Of a DNA stretch of 64,000 bases, positions 37,853 to 45,692 are shown one piece after another. This stretch comes from Knoellia sp. S7-12. Its GTDB lineage: Bacteria > Actinomycetota > Actinomycetes > Actinomycetales > Dermatophilaceae. Each line of letters starts with the position of its first letter. The stretch's first letter is position 1. A program made the translations under genes and the position numbers. Under the pieces are notes generated by a model. The model was given only the letters and a program-made list of their open reading frames with translations. It made no database searches and was not told the origin of the DNA. The stretch covers positions 1,178,001 through 1,242,000 of the forward strand of contig NZ_CP155449.1 of assembly GCF_040518285.1 (NCBI RefSeq), read 5' to 3'.

Positions 37853-40219
37853 TCAGCTGCGGTGCCGACCTGCGCCGACGAGCTCCTGCTCCTCGGGCTC
37901 ATCGGACTGATCCGCACCTGGCTCGGACGCTGCTTCGTGAATGGGCTGACCCGGCCGGCCGAGCTTCTGGCCCTCAACGTCGACGTCGGGGAGGATGCGG
38001 TCCAGCCAGCGCGGGAGCCACCAGGCCTTGTCGCCCATGAGGTACATGAGCGCGGGGATGAGCGTCATGCGCACGATCACTGCGTCGAAGAAGACAGCTG
38101 CCGCGAGGGCGAAGCCGATCGACTGGATGAGCGGCTCGTCCTGGAGCATGAAGGCGGCGAAGACCGAGATCATGATGGCCGCGGCAGCCGCAACCACGCG
38201 GGCGCCGTGGCGGAACCCGTCGATGACCGACTCGGGGGCGCTCTCTCCGTGGACGAACGCTTCACGCATGCGGGTCACGAGGAACACCTGGTAGTCCATC
38301 GCCAGCCCGAAGACGATCCCGATGACGAGGATCGGCATGAAACTCATGAGTGGTGCGCCGTCGAAGAACCCGCCAACGCCCTCCTGGAACACGAGGACCG
38401 TGGCGCCGAGGGTGGCGAGAACGGACAGGAGGAACCCGAGGGTGGCGGTGAGCGGCACGAGGATGGAGCGGAAGACGATCATCAGCAGGATGAACGCCAG
38501 TCCCACGACAACGGCGAGGTAGGGCAGCAAGGCGCTCTGCAGCTTCTCGGAGACGTCGGTCTGGATCGCGGTGAGGCCGGTGACACCGACCGTGGTGCCG
38601 GTCTGGGCCTCGATGTCAGCGCTGGTGCCCCGCAGGTCATCGAGCAACGTCAGGGTGGCCTCGTCGTCCGGGCCGCTCTTGGGCGTGATGAGCACCTGGG
38701 CTCCGGTGCTGTCCTGGTTCATGCCGATGATCTGGGCGTTGGCGACGTCGCTCTGACCGGCGGCCCACGCGACGACCTTCCCGTATGCGGCGGGGCGCTG
38801 CTCCGGGTCGCTGATCTGGCGACCGTCGACGACGAGGACGAGCGGGCCCTGGCGGCCGGCACCGAAGGCGTCGGTCATAAGGTCAGCAGCCTTGCGCTGC
38901 GTCGTCTCCACCGGCGATGTGGAGTCGGAGGGCAGGGCGAGGTGCATGTCCTTCATGGGGATCGAGAGGGCGCCGAGAATGACGATCGCGAGGACCGCGA
39001 CGAGTGCGGGTGCGCGGCCCACGAGGCGGGCCCAACGCACACCGTTGTTGACGACCTCTCCCTCGTCGGACTTCTCCTTGCGGACGCGTCCGGCGAAGGC
39101 CTTGCCCTTGAGCATGCCGAGGATGGCGGGCGTCAGGGTGAGGGCAATGAGGACCGACACGAAGACAGTCGCGGCGGCGGCCAGGCCCATGGTGGTCAAG
39201 AACGGGATCTTGACGAGGGCGAGCGCCGAGAGCGCGATGATCACCGTGAGGCCGGCGAAGACGACGGCCGAGCCGGCCGTGCCGAGAGCGCGCCCGGCAG
39301 CCTCTGCCCTGTCATCGGTGTGCCGCAGCTCGCTGCGATAGCGGCTGAGGATGAACAACGCGTAGTCGATCCCGACGGCGAGGCCGAGCATCGTCGCCAG
39401 GGTCGGCGTCATCGTGCCGAGCTCCCAGAACGCGGTGGCTCCGACGACGAGCAGGGAGCCGATCCCGACGCCGATGACGGCCGTGATGAGTGGCAGACCG
39501 GCGGCGACGAGCGAGCCGAAGGTGAGGATGAGGACCAGGGCTGCGATGGCGATCCCGATGAGCTCGGACGTGCCACCCGGCGGAGCGAAGCTCTGCATTC
39601 CGGCGCCGTTGACCTCGGCCGTCAGGCCCTGGTCGCGTGCGGTGTCGACAGCAGCCAGGACAGCATCCTGGGTTGCCGGCTCGACGTCGGTGACTGTCTT
39701 GACGTCAAAGGTCCACGTCATCGTGCCGATGCGGCCGTCAGCGCTCAACGGCGAGAGGGCGGCGGCGTTGGCCTCGGCCTGCGCGGCCGGCGTGCCCTGC
39801 TCCGTAGCATCCTTGAGCATCTGCTCGCGCTGACCGGCGGCAGCATCAACCGGGTTCACCAACTGGGCTGCGCCGGGCGTGCCCGCGGCGGGCATCTGCG
39901 GCAGACCCTTGAGGTCGGCGATGAGGGCGGTGACCTTGGCAGCGTTCGCGGGGTCGGACAGCTTCTGACCTTCCGGCGCCGCGATGACGACCGTGGCGCT
40001 GGCCTGGTCGAACGCGTCACCGGTCTGCGGGAAGAGCTCCTGCTGGAGCTGCGCTGCCTGCTCCGACGGGATGCCGGGGATGGAGAACTTGTCGATCATC
40101 GGCTTCGAGATCGTCGTTGCGACGCCGCCGATGGCGACGAGCGCGACCAGCCAGGCCGCGATGAAATACGGCCAACGACGGTATGCCGTCCGGCCCAGTC
40201 GATAGAGATAAGTCGCCAT
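37853..40219 (-). CDS. MMPL-family RND transporter
   Basis: 788 residues from ATG 40219 (AAGGAG ten bases upstream); frame beyond that is non-coding. Two homologous halves of six helices, each with a large extracytoplasmic loop. The family signature for proton relay appears twice: VGIDYALFILSRYR and FGLAMDYQVFLVTRM. Such actinobacterial proteins export lipids or drugs. The adjacent TetR gene on the same strand probably represses it. Confidence 0.92.
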   Translation of the reverse strand: MATYLYRLGRTAYRRWPYFIAAWLVALVAIGGVATTISKPMIDKFSIPGIPSEQAAQLQQELFPQTGDAFDQASATVVIAAPEGQKLSDPANAAKVTALIADLKGLPQMPAAGTPGAAQLVNPVDAAAGQREQMLKDATEQGTPAAQAEANAAALSPLSADGRIGTMTWTFDVKTVTDVEPATQDAVLAAVDTARDQGLTAEVNGAGMQSFAPPGGTSELIGIAIAALVLILTFGSLVAAGLPLITAVIGVGIGSLLVVGATAFWELGTMTPTLATMLGLAVGIDYALFILSRYRSELRHTDDRAEAAGRALGTAGSAVVFAGLTVIIALSALALVKIPFLTTMGLAAAATVFVSVLIALTLTPAILGMLKGKAFAGRVRKEKSDEGEVVNNGVRWARLVGRAPALVAVLAIVILGALSIPMKDMHLALPSDSTSPVETTQRKAADLMTDAFGAGRQGPLVLVVDGRQISDPEQRPAAYGKVVAWAAGQSDVANAQIIGMNQDSTGAQVLITPKSGPDDEATLTLLDDLRGTSADIEAQTGTTVGVTGLTAIQTDVSEKLQSALLPYLAVVVGLAFILLMIVFRSILVPLTATLGFLLSVLATLGATVLVFQEGVGGFFDGAPLMSFMPILVIGIVFGLAMDYQVFLVTRMREAFVHGESAPESVIDGFRHGARVVAAAAAIMISVFAAFMLQDEPLIQSIGFALAAAVFFDAVIVRMTLIPALMYLMGDKAWWLPRWLDRILPDVDVEGQKLGRPGQPIHEAASEPGADQSDEPEEQELVGAGRHRS

Positions 40220-40298
40220 GGCGAAGCTGCTCCTTGGTGGAGGTGGGTGATGAGAAACCTGAACCGTGCGCGGCCGTGCTCTTTGGGTGCGCGGTCGG

Positions 40299-40880
40299 TC
40301 AGGAGAGGAGGCGGGTGGCTTCGTCGACACCAGCCATGAAGTCTGTGGGGAAGTCGCGGTCCTCGTCGCTGAGGAAAGAGGCCATCGAGTAGTGGAACAG
40401 CCCCACGATGATCGCGACCGCGACGTGCGCCCGAGGGTGTCCGGAGGGGAGTCCTTCACGCTGTTCGATGGCCTCACGCACTTGGGTGACCATCTCCTCG
40501 AAGCGCTCCTTGGCGGCGGTGATGAGTCGTGGATTGCGCTCGAAGAGGGCGTGGATCCGGTGCCAGTCCTCTCGCGTCGGCTCCTCGCGGGTGTAGATGT
40601 GCGTCACGAGGTGCCCGAGGTCGCGAAGCAGATGACCCTCCGGACCGCCAGCGACGAACACCGCCACGTCGTCGGGGCTGATGCAGTCCGGGCTGTCAAG
40701 AACGGCTGCTTCCTTGCCGGGGAAGTAGTTGAAGAGCGTCCGCCGAGACACCCCGACCTTTTCGGCGAGCTCATCAAGGGTGAAGCCGTCGAAGCCATGC
40801 TCAACCGCCAGCTCCTGCGCGCACCGTGAGATCCGGCGAGAAGTCTGCTCCCGACGCGAAACTGCACTCTCAGCGCTCAT
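40299..40880 (-). CDS. TetR-family transcriptional regulator
   Basis: 193 residues from ATG 40880. The N-terminal helix-turn-helix reads FTLDELAEKVGVSRRTLFNYFPGKEA (conserved TetR ending); the C-terminal ligand domain is variable. A 16-bp palindrome abuts the start codon, indicating autorepression. The downstream MMPL transporter, 79 bases away on the same strand, is the probable regulated target. Confidence 0.9.
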   Translation of the reverse strand: MSAESAVSRREQTSRRISRCAQELAVEHGFDGFTLDELAEKVGVSRRTLFNYFPGKEAAVLDSPDCISPDDVAVFVAGGPEGHLLRDLGHLVTHIYTREEPTREDWHRIHALFERNPRLITAAKERFEEMVTQVREAIEQREGLPSGHPRAHVAVAIIVGLFHYSMASFLSDEDRDFPTDFMAGVDEATRLLS

Positions 40881-40915
40881 AGTGCAAGTTTGCACTCCAC
40901 AGACCCAAAGTGCAA
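40881..40915. promoter_or_regulatory. TetR operator candidate: 16-bp palindrome plus an extra half-site
   Basis: AGTGCAA-GT-TTGCACT occupies 40881-40896, directly next to the TetR start codon; a further AGTGCAA lies at 40909-40915, forming a second inverted pair with TTGCACT at 40890-40896. Position and symmetry fit an autoregulatory operator for TetR-MMPL. The binding role is inference. Confidence 0.7.
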
Positions 40916-41011
40916 ATCCCACGCCCAGGCCATGGGGGCGAGCGAAAAGCGGCGTGTAGGCGCCGGTTCGCGGTCGGCAGGCTGGAAGGTGAGCCGCCTG
41001 GGAGCGTGGAT

Positions 41012-41065
41012 GTGCCGGTTCGCCACTGGCTGGACCTGGCGGGTGGGACTGCGGCGAACCGGCAC
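41012..41065 (-). terminator. 13-bp inverted repeat downstream of the transglycosylase-like gene
   Basis: GTGCCGGTTCGCC (41012-41024) is perfectly complementary to GGCGAACCGGCAC (41053-41065) across a 28-base spacer, 61 bases beyond the stop of the upstream minus-strand gene. It may terminate that transcript or be another element of the TetR promoter region. Confidence 0.45.
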
Positions 41066-41125
41066 GTGCACGCGACCCACAAAGGCAAGCGCGCGGCATA
41101 CGCAAAGGTCGTTGCGAAACGAGCC

Positions 41126-42007
41126 TCAGGTGAGGTGGAGGATGACCTGCTGGGCGGGGGCGGGGGAGTCGCTGGCCTTCCACTCCCACGCCTCGGAGTC
41201 CCGGCTGCGGGTCCAGCGGCGGTCGCCGATCGTGATGCCGGTGATGCCCGTGTCGACAGCCTTGGCGGCCGACCATGACGCGATCGACCACGCGATCTGG
41301 TCGTTGGGTGCCTTGATGGTCAGGGTGCCGTCGCCCGCAGTGGGTTTGAGGGCGTACTCGGTGTCGAGGAGTCGGCCGACCAAGGCGACATCAGGCTCTC
41401 CCTCGGGGGCGTCGAGGCGGCAGGCAACGCCGCGGGGGGAGTGGCCGGCCAACGCCGAGGCGAGGATGCGGCCCTCTTGCTCATGGTCGGCGTAGGCCTC
41501 GGGGTAGGCGCTGCGCTGGACCTCCTGGGCGACAACGGTGATGGTGCCGGACTCCCAGTCCTTGACCTTCACGAGGGCGTCATAGAACTTGTTGGTGGAG
41601 TACTCGGGGTCGAGGATCTCTTCGACAGTGCCCCAGCCCTGCGACGGGCGCTGCTGGAACAGGCCCACCGAGTCTCGGTCGCCGTAGCGGATGTTGCGCA
41701 GCTTGGACTCCTGGATCGCGGTCGCCAGTGCGATCGTCGCGGCGCGTGCCGGGAGTCCGCGATTCAGGGCGATCGCGGTGATCGTGGCGGCATTGCTCAT
41801 CTGGTCAGGGTCGAAGTCGACCGAGTTGCCGGCGGCCGTCGCCTGGCACCGCGGGCCGAGAACGCTGTGGAACAGGTTGCGTCCACCGAACCAGGCGCCC
41901 AACCCGACCAGCGCGATCAGGCTGAGGATGAGGGCGCGCGCGATCCACCGAGGGCCGCGACGCGGCTGCTCCTCGGCAAGGGTGACTCTGCCGCCGGTCG
42001 ATCGCAT
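41126..42007 (-). CDS. Membrane-anchored lytic-transglycosylase-like protein
   Basis: 293 residues. One N-terminal transmembrane helix (about 22-43) and then an SLT-like region: ATIALATAIQESKLRNI with the putative catalytic Glu, RDSVGLFQQRPSQGWGT, and TNKFYDALVKVKDW. This pattern is common in actinobacterial surface proteins with transglycosylase-like folds; activity is not proven. Its ATG shares one base with the dapD stop (TGATG). Confidence 0.75.
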   Translation of the reverse strand: MRSTGGRVTLAEEQPRRGPRWIARALILSLIALVGLGAWFGGRNLFHSVLGPRCQATAAGNSVDFDPDQMSNAATITAIALNRGLPARAATIALATAIQESKLRNIRYGDRDSVGLFQQRPSQGWGTVEEILDPEYSTNKFYDALVKVKDWESGTITVVAQEVQRSAYPEAYADHEQEGRILASALAGHSPRGVACRLDAPEGEPDVALVGRLLDTEYALKPTAGDGTLTIKAPNDQIAWSIASWSAAKAVDTGITGITIGDRRWTRSRDSEAWEWKASDSPAPAQQVILHLT

Positions 42008-42930
42008 CAGTCGTTGGCGTGGAGAACGGAGTTGAGGACGATGCCGTGGCCGTCGCGCGGGCGCGCCTCCACGGTGCCGGTGACCGAATTGCGCAGGAAC
42101 AGCAGGTTGGACTGGCCCGAGAGCTCGCTGGCCTTGGTGACCTTGCCGTCGGGGAGGGTCACCTTGGTGCCGGCGGTGACATAGAGCCCCGCCTCGATGA
42201 CGCAGTCGTCGCCGAGCGCGATGCCCAGGCCCGACTCCGCACCGAGCAGGCAGCGCTGGCCGATCGACACCCGCTCGGTGCCGCCTCCGGAGAGGGTGCC
42301 CATCGTCGACGCGCCGCCACCGATGTCGGAGCCGTCACCCACGACGACGCCCTGCGAGATGCGGCCCTCGACCATCGAGGAGCCGAGCGTGCCGGCGTTG
42401 AAGTTGACGAAGCCCTCGTGCATGACGGTCGTGCCGCTGGCGAGGTGGGCGCCGAGGCGGACCCGGTCGGCGTCGGCGATCCGCACGCCCGAGGGGACGA
42501 CGTAGTCCGTCATCCGCGGGAACTTGTCGATGCCGAACACCTGCACCGGTCCGCGGGCCAACAGGGAGAGGCGGGTGAGCTCGAATCCGTCGACGGCACA
42601 AGGCCCCTGGCTCGTCCACACGACGTTGGTCAGCGCGCCGAACAGACCATCGAGCGAGATCGAGTTGGGGGCCACAAGACGGTGCGAGAGCAGGTGCAGG
42701 CGAAGCCACGCGTCGGCGGGGTCGGCCGGTGCGGTGTCGAGGTCGATCTGGACCAGGCGCACCTCGCGCGTCACGCCACGAGCATCGTCGGACACGGCCA
42801 GCGCGGACAGTCCACCTGGCTCCTGCGCGTCGCCCGCGTCGCCCAGTCCGGGTGCGGGGAACCAGACGTCGAGGACGCTGTCGCCGTGAAGGGTGAGGAG
42901 GCCGAAGCCGTGTGCGGTGCGCGCGGTCAT
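42007..42930 (-). CDS. dapD: Tetrahydrodipicolinate N-succinyltransferase DapD
   Basis: 307 residues from ATG 42930, the usual length for the actinobacterial DapD form. The C-terminal half is a left-handed beta-helix of hexapeptide repeats ([52 protein letters not shown]). It succinylates tetrahydrodipicolinate before DapC acts. Divergent from dapE with about 140 bases between them. Confidence 0.93.
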   Translation of the reverse strand: MTARTAHGFGLLTLHGDSVLDVWFPAPGLGDAGDAQEPGGLSALAVSDDARGVTREVRLVQIDLDTAPADPADAWLRLHLLSHRLVAPNSISLDGLFGALTNVVWTSQGPCAVDGFELTRLSLLARGPVQVFGIDKFPRMTDYVVPSGVRIADADRVRLGAHLASGTTVMHEGFVNFNAGTLGSSMVEGRISQGVVVGDGSDIGGGASTMGTLSGGGTERVSIGQRCLLGAESGLGIALGDDCVIEAGLYVTAGTKVTLPDGKVTKASELSGQSNLLFLRNSVTGTVEARPRDGHGIVLNSVLHAND

Positions 42931-43069
42931 GACGCCAAGCCTAGGGCCCGCCCCTAGGCTCCCAGCATGCCCTTCCCCCGTGTGCCGATCCGTGCAGGTC
43001 AGCCACCCATGGGCCTCCTGGCAGGGCCGTCGATCGGGACGTCGATCGGGCCTCGGTAGGGTCTCGCGT

Positions 43070-44152
43070 ATGCCGCTCGACCTCACTGCCGATGTAGTCA
43101 CCCTCACCGCTGCGCTCTGCGACATCGAGTCGGTGAGCCTTGACGAGGGCGCCGTCTGCGATGCGATCGAGGAGGCGCTGCGACCGCTCGAGCACCTCAC
43201 GGTCACACGGATCGGCAACACCGTCATCGCCCGCACCGAGCTCGGCCACGACGAACGAGTGGTCCTCGCGGGCCACATCGACACCGTGCCGCTCACCGAT
43301 CCAAAGAACCTGCCGACCAAGCGGCTCCCCGGCGGCGAGGGCGAGGGTGAAGTGCTCTGGGGTCGCGGCACCGTTGACATGAAGGGTGGCGTGGCCGTCC
43401 AATTGCGTCTCGCTGCAACAGTTCCTGCGCCCAGCCGCGACGTGACCTACGTCTTCTACGAAGGCGAAGAGATCGAGAGCGAGTTCAACGGACTGCTCCA
43501 CGTCCAGCAGCAGCAGCCCGACCTCATCGAGGACGCTGACTTCGCCGTCCTCCTCGAGCCGACCGGTGCCATCGTCGAGGGTGGATGCAAGGGCACGCTC
43601 CGCATCGACCTCACGACCAAGGGTGCGGCCGCCCACTCGGCGCGACCGTGGAACGGCCACAACGCCATCCACGACGCGGCCGAGATCCTCAGCCGCCTCA
43701 CGGCATACGAGACCAAGACCGTGATGGTCGACGGACTCGAGTATCGCGAGGCCCTCAACGCGGTCAACATCTCCGGAGGCATCGCCGGCAACGTCATCCC
43801 CGACCGCTGCACCGTGAGCGTCAACTACCGCTACGCGCCCGACACGAGCGAGGAGCAGGCGGTCGCGCACATGCACGAGGTCTTCGACGGGCTCACCTTT
43901 GAGATCACCGACAACGCCGGGGGAGCGCGCCCGGGTCTCGACCTGCCCGCCGCCAAGGCGTTCGTCGAGGCGCTCGGCGTCGAGGTCATCGCCAAGCAGG
44001 GGTGGACCGACGTCGCCCGCTTCCAGGCGATGGGTCTGCCGGCCGTGAACTTCGGCCCGGGTGACCCCAATCTTGCCCACCACGACGAAGAGCGCTGTCC
44101 CATCGACCAACTCGTGTCGTCCGAGGCCGCCATGCTCAGATGGCTCGCCTAG
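43070..44152 (+). CDS. dapE: Succinyl-diaminopimelate desuccinylase DapE
   Basis: 360 residues from ATG 43070. An M20 metallopeptidase: first metal site [10 protein letters not shown], second [10 protein letters not shown], catalytic Glu in [10 protein letters not shown], and later metal ligand HHDEER near the C-terminus. It removes succinate from succinyl-DAP. The GTATGCC word overlaps its start codon. Confidence 0.95.
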   Translation: MPLDLTADVVTLTAALCDIESVSLDEGAVCDAIEEALRPLEHLTVTRIGNTVIARTELGHDERVVLAGHIDTVPLTDPKNLPTKRLPGGEGEGEVLWGRGTVDMKGGVAVQLRLAATVPAPSRDVTYVFYEGEEIESEFNGLLHVQQQQPDLIEDADFAVLLEPTGAIVEGGCKGTLRIDLTTKGAAAHSARPWNGHNAIHDAAEILSRLTAYETKTVMVDGLEYREALNAVNISGGIAGNVIPDRCTVSVNYRYAPDTSEEQAVAHMHEVFDGLTFEITDNAGGARPGLDLPAAKAFVEALGVEVIAKQGWTDVARFQAMGLPAVNFGPGDPNLAHHDEERCPIDQLVSSEAAMLRWLA

Positions 44153-44162
44153 GTTGGTTCCC

Positions 44163-44981
44163 GTGAGTGATGCAATGGCTGATTCAGCGACTGATGCGTC
44201 GAAGCCCTGGGATGCGACGCAGGACTACTACAAGGGTCCGATCGTCATGCGGCGCTCCAAGGTGCCCGACGAGACGACCGACCAGCGGCTGCTCGACAGC
44301 AACGGTTCGGCTGACTTCATCCACACGGATCCGTGGCGGGTCCTGCGGATTCAGGCTGAGTTCGTCGAGGGCTTCGGTGCGCTCGCGGACCTCGGCCCGG
44401 CCGTAAGTGTCTTCGGCTCGGCCCGCACCAAGGCCGAAGACCCGACCTACGAGCTGGGCGAGCGCGTCGGTGCTGCTCTCGTCGAAGCCGGGTATGCCGT
44501 GATCACCGGTGGCGGCCCCGGCGCCATGGAGGCGGCCAACAAGGGCGCGTGCGAGGCGGGCGGCACGTCGGTCGGCCTCGGCATCGAGCTGCCCTTCGAG
44601 ACAGGCCTCAACGAGTACGTCGACCTCGGTGTGAACTTCCGCTACTTCTTCGCCCGCAAGACGATGTTCGTCAAGTACGCCCAGGGGTTCATCGTCCTGC
44701 CCGGCGGCTTCGGGACCCTCGACGAACTCTTCGAGGCGATCACCCTCGTGCAGACCCAGAAAGTCACGTCGTTCCCGATCATCCTCATGGGGACGGCCTA
44801 CTGGCAGGGGCTCATCGACTGGCTGCAGTCGTCGGCGATGACCGCGGGGACCATCAGCGCCAAGGACCTCGCGCTGGTCACGCTGACCGATGACGTCGAG
44901 GAGGCCGTTGCGGCCATCGTCGCGTCCGACCGGGCCAACGCACCGGACGTGCCGGAGGGCACGGGCACTCACGCCGAGTGA
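44163..44981 (+). CDS. LOG-family protein (TIGR00730-type)
   Basis: 272 residues from GTG 44163 (ATG 44175 is an alternative). The nucleotide-binding signature GGGPGAMEAANKGA and the catalytic PGGFGTLDELFE define the LOG/lysine-decarboxylase-like family, which releases free cytokinin bases from nucleotides or acts as a nucleotide hydrolase. It is 10 bases downstream of dapE, as the orthologue is in mycobacteria. Confidence 0.9.
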   Translation: MSDAMADSATDASKPWDATQDYYKGPIVMRRSKVPDETTDQRLLDSNGSADFIHTDPWRVLRIQAEFVEGFGALADLGPAVSVFGSARTKAEDPTYELGERVGAALVEAGYAVITGGGPGAMEAANKGACEAGGTSVGLGIELPFETGLNEYVDLGVNFRYFFARKTMFVKYAQGFIVLPGGFGTLDELFEAITLVQTQKVTSFPIILMGTAYWQGLIDWLQSSAMTAGTISAKDLALVTLTDDVEEAVAAIVASDRANAPDVPEGTGTHAE

Positions 44982-45001
44982 GCGCCGCCTAGGATCGCGA
45001 C

Positions 45002-45295
45002 GTGGAATGGGTTGCCCTCGGACTTCTCGCCGTCGCCGTCATCGCGGTCACGGCGCTACTGGCGACGGGTCGGCTCGATGTCCTGACCCTGGCCGACGCC
45101 ACGTCAACCACACCGCCGCTCGAGCTCCCGCAGACTGTCACCGCCGCTGACGTCGACGGGTTGAGTGTGGGCACGACGCTCTACGGCTACGCGCCGGCCG
45201 AGGTCGACGCCGCCCTCGACGCCCGTCGCGACCGTCTCGCGGAGCAGGAGAGCGCCCTCGCGGAGGCGGATGGTCATGTTCACCCTGACGCGTGA
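45002..45295 (+). CDS. Small membrane-anchored DivIVA-domain-like protein
   Basis: 97 residues from GTG. One N-terminal helix (about 3-22), a linker, and the short DivIVA-like motif LYGYAPAEVDAALDARRDRL followed by a helical tail. It corresponds in position to the DivIVA-like gene upstream of DUF3117 in mycobacteria (Rv1209, from memory). A similar motif recurs at the N-terminus of the protein starting at 45689. Confidence 0.7.
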   Translation: MEWVALGLLAVAVIAVTALLATGRLDVLTLADATSTTPPLELPQTVTAADVDGLSVGTTLYGYAPAEVDAALDARRDRLAEQESALAEADGHVHPDA

Positions 45296-45692
45296 GTCGC
45301 CGCTACCACCGGCGGAGGTGTGGCGACGGGTCGCGGCCCTCGAGGGGCACACCGAGACCGTGCCGCTGACCACGACGATCGCTTCCGGTGAGCCAGCCCT
45401 GGGGTGGCAGTTCACGGTGCGCACCGCACTCGGGCCATTTCGCTTCGACGACACCATGGTGGTCGACGCATGGGACCCCCCTCGGCAGTGGCGGATTCGC
45501 AAGACCGGTCGACTTTCCGGTTGGGCCGAGGTCGTCGTGATTCCGTATGCCGGTGGGTCCCGTCTGTCGTGGACCGAGGAGCTGTGGATCGGGTCGCGCG
45601 GATTGCGGCGTCTCACGACCCGAGTCGGCGATGTCGTGGGCCCGCTGCTCTTTGGCCGGGTCGTCGACCGCCTCGTGGCGGTGGGCCCGTGA
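45276..45692 (+). CDS. SRPBCC-fold (polyketide cyclase/START-like) protein
   Basis: 138 residues from ATG 45276, nine bases after GGAGG; ATG 45270 is possible. The Bet v1-like layout (SPLPPAEVWRRVAALEGH start; a helix at the end) indicates a hydrophobic-ligand pocket, with no known ligand. It overlaps the DivIVA-like gene by 20 bases and the following gene by four (GTGA). Confidence 0.75.
   Translation: MFTLTRESPLPPAEVWRRVAALEGHTETVPLTTTIASGEPALGWQFTVRTALGPFRFDDTMVVDAWDPPRQWRIRKTGRLSGWAEVVVIPYAGGSRLSWTEELWIGSRGLRRLTTRVGDVVGPLLFGRVVDRLVAVGP

Noticed and set aside
37625..40339. A 904-codon open frame on the plus strand, opposite the MMPL transporter gene
   Set aside because: It is rich in Asp/Glu/Arg/Gly/His without any domain, runs exactly antisense to a well-supported MMPL gene, and is a typical product of third-position GC bias.
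42930..43069. CGATCGGGACGTCGATCGGG tandem-like words before dapE
   Set aside because: Two short repeats of GTCGATCGGG in GC-rich intergenic DNA can arise by chance; there was no second pair or spacing supporting an operator.
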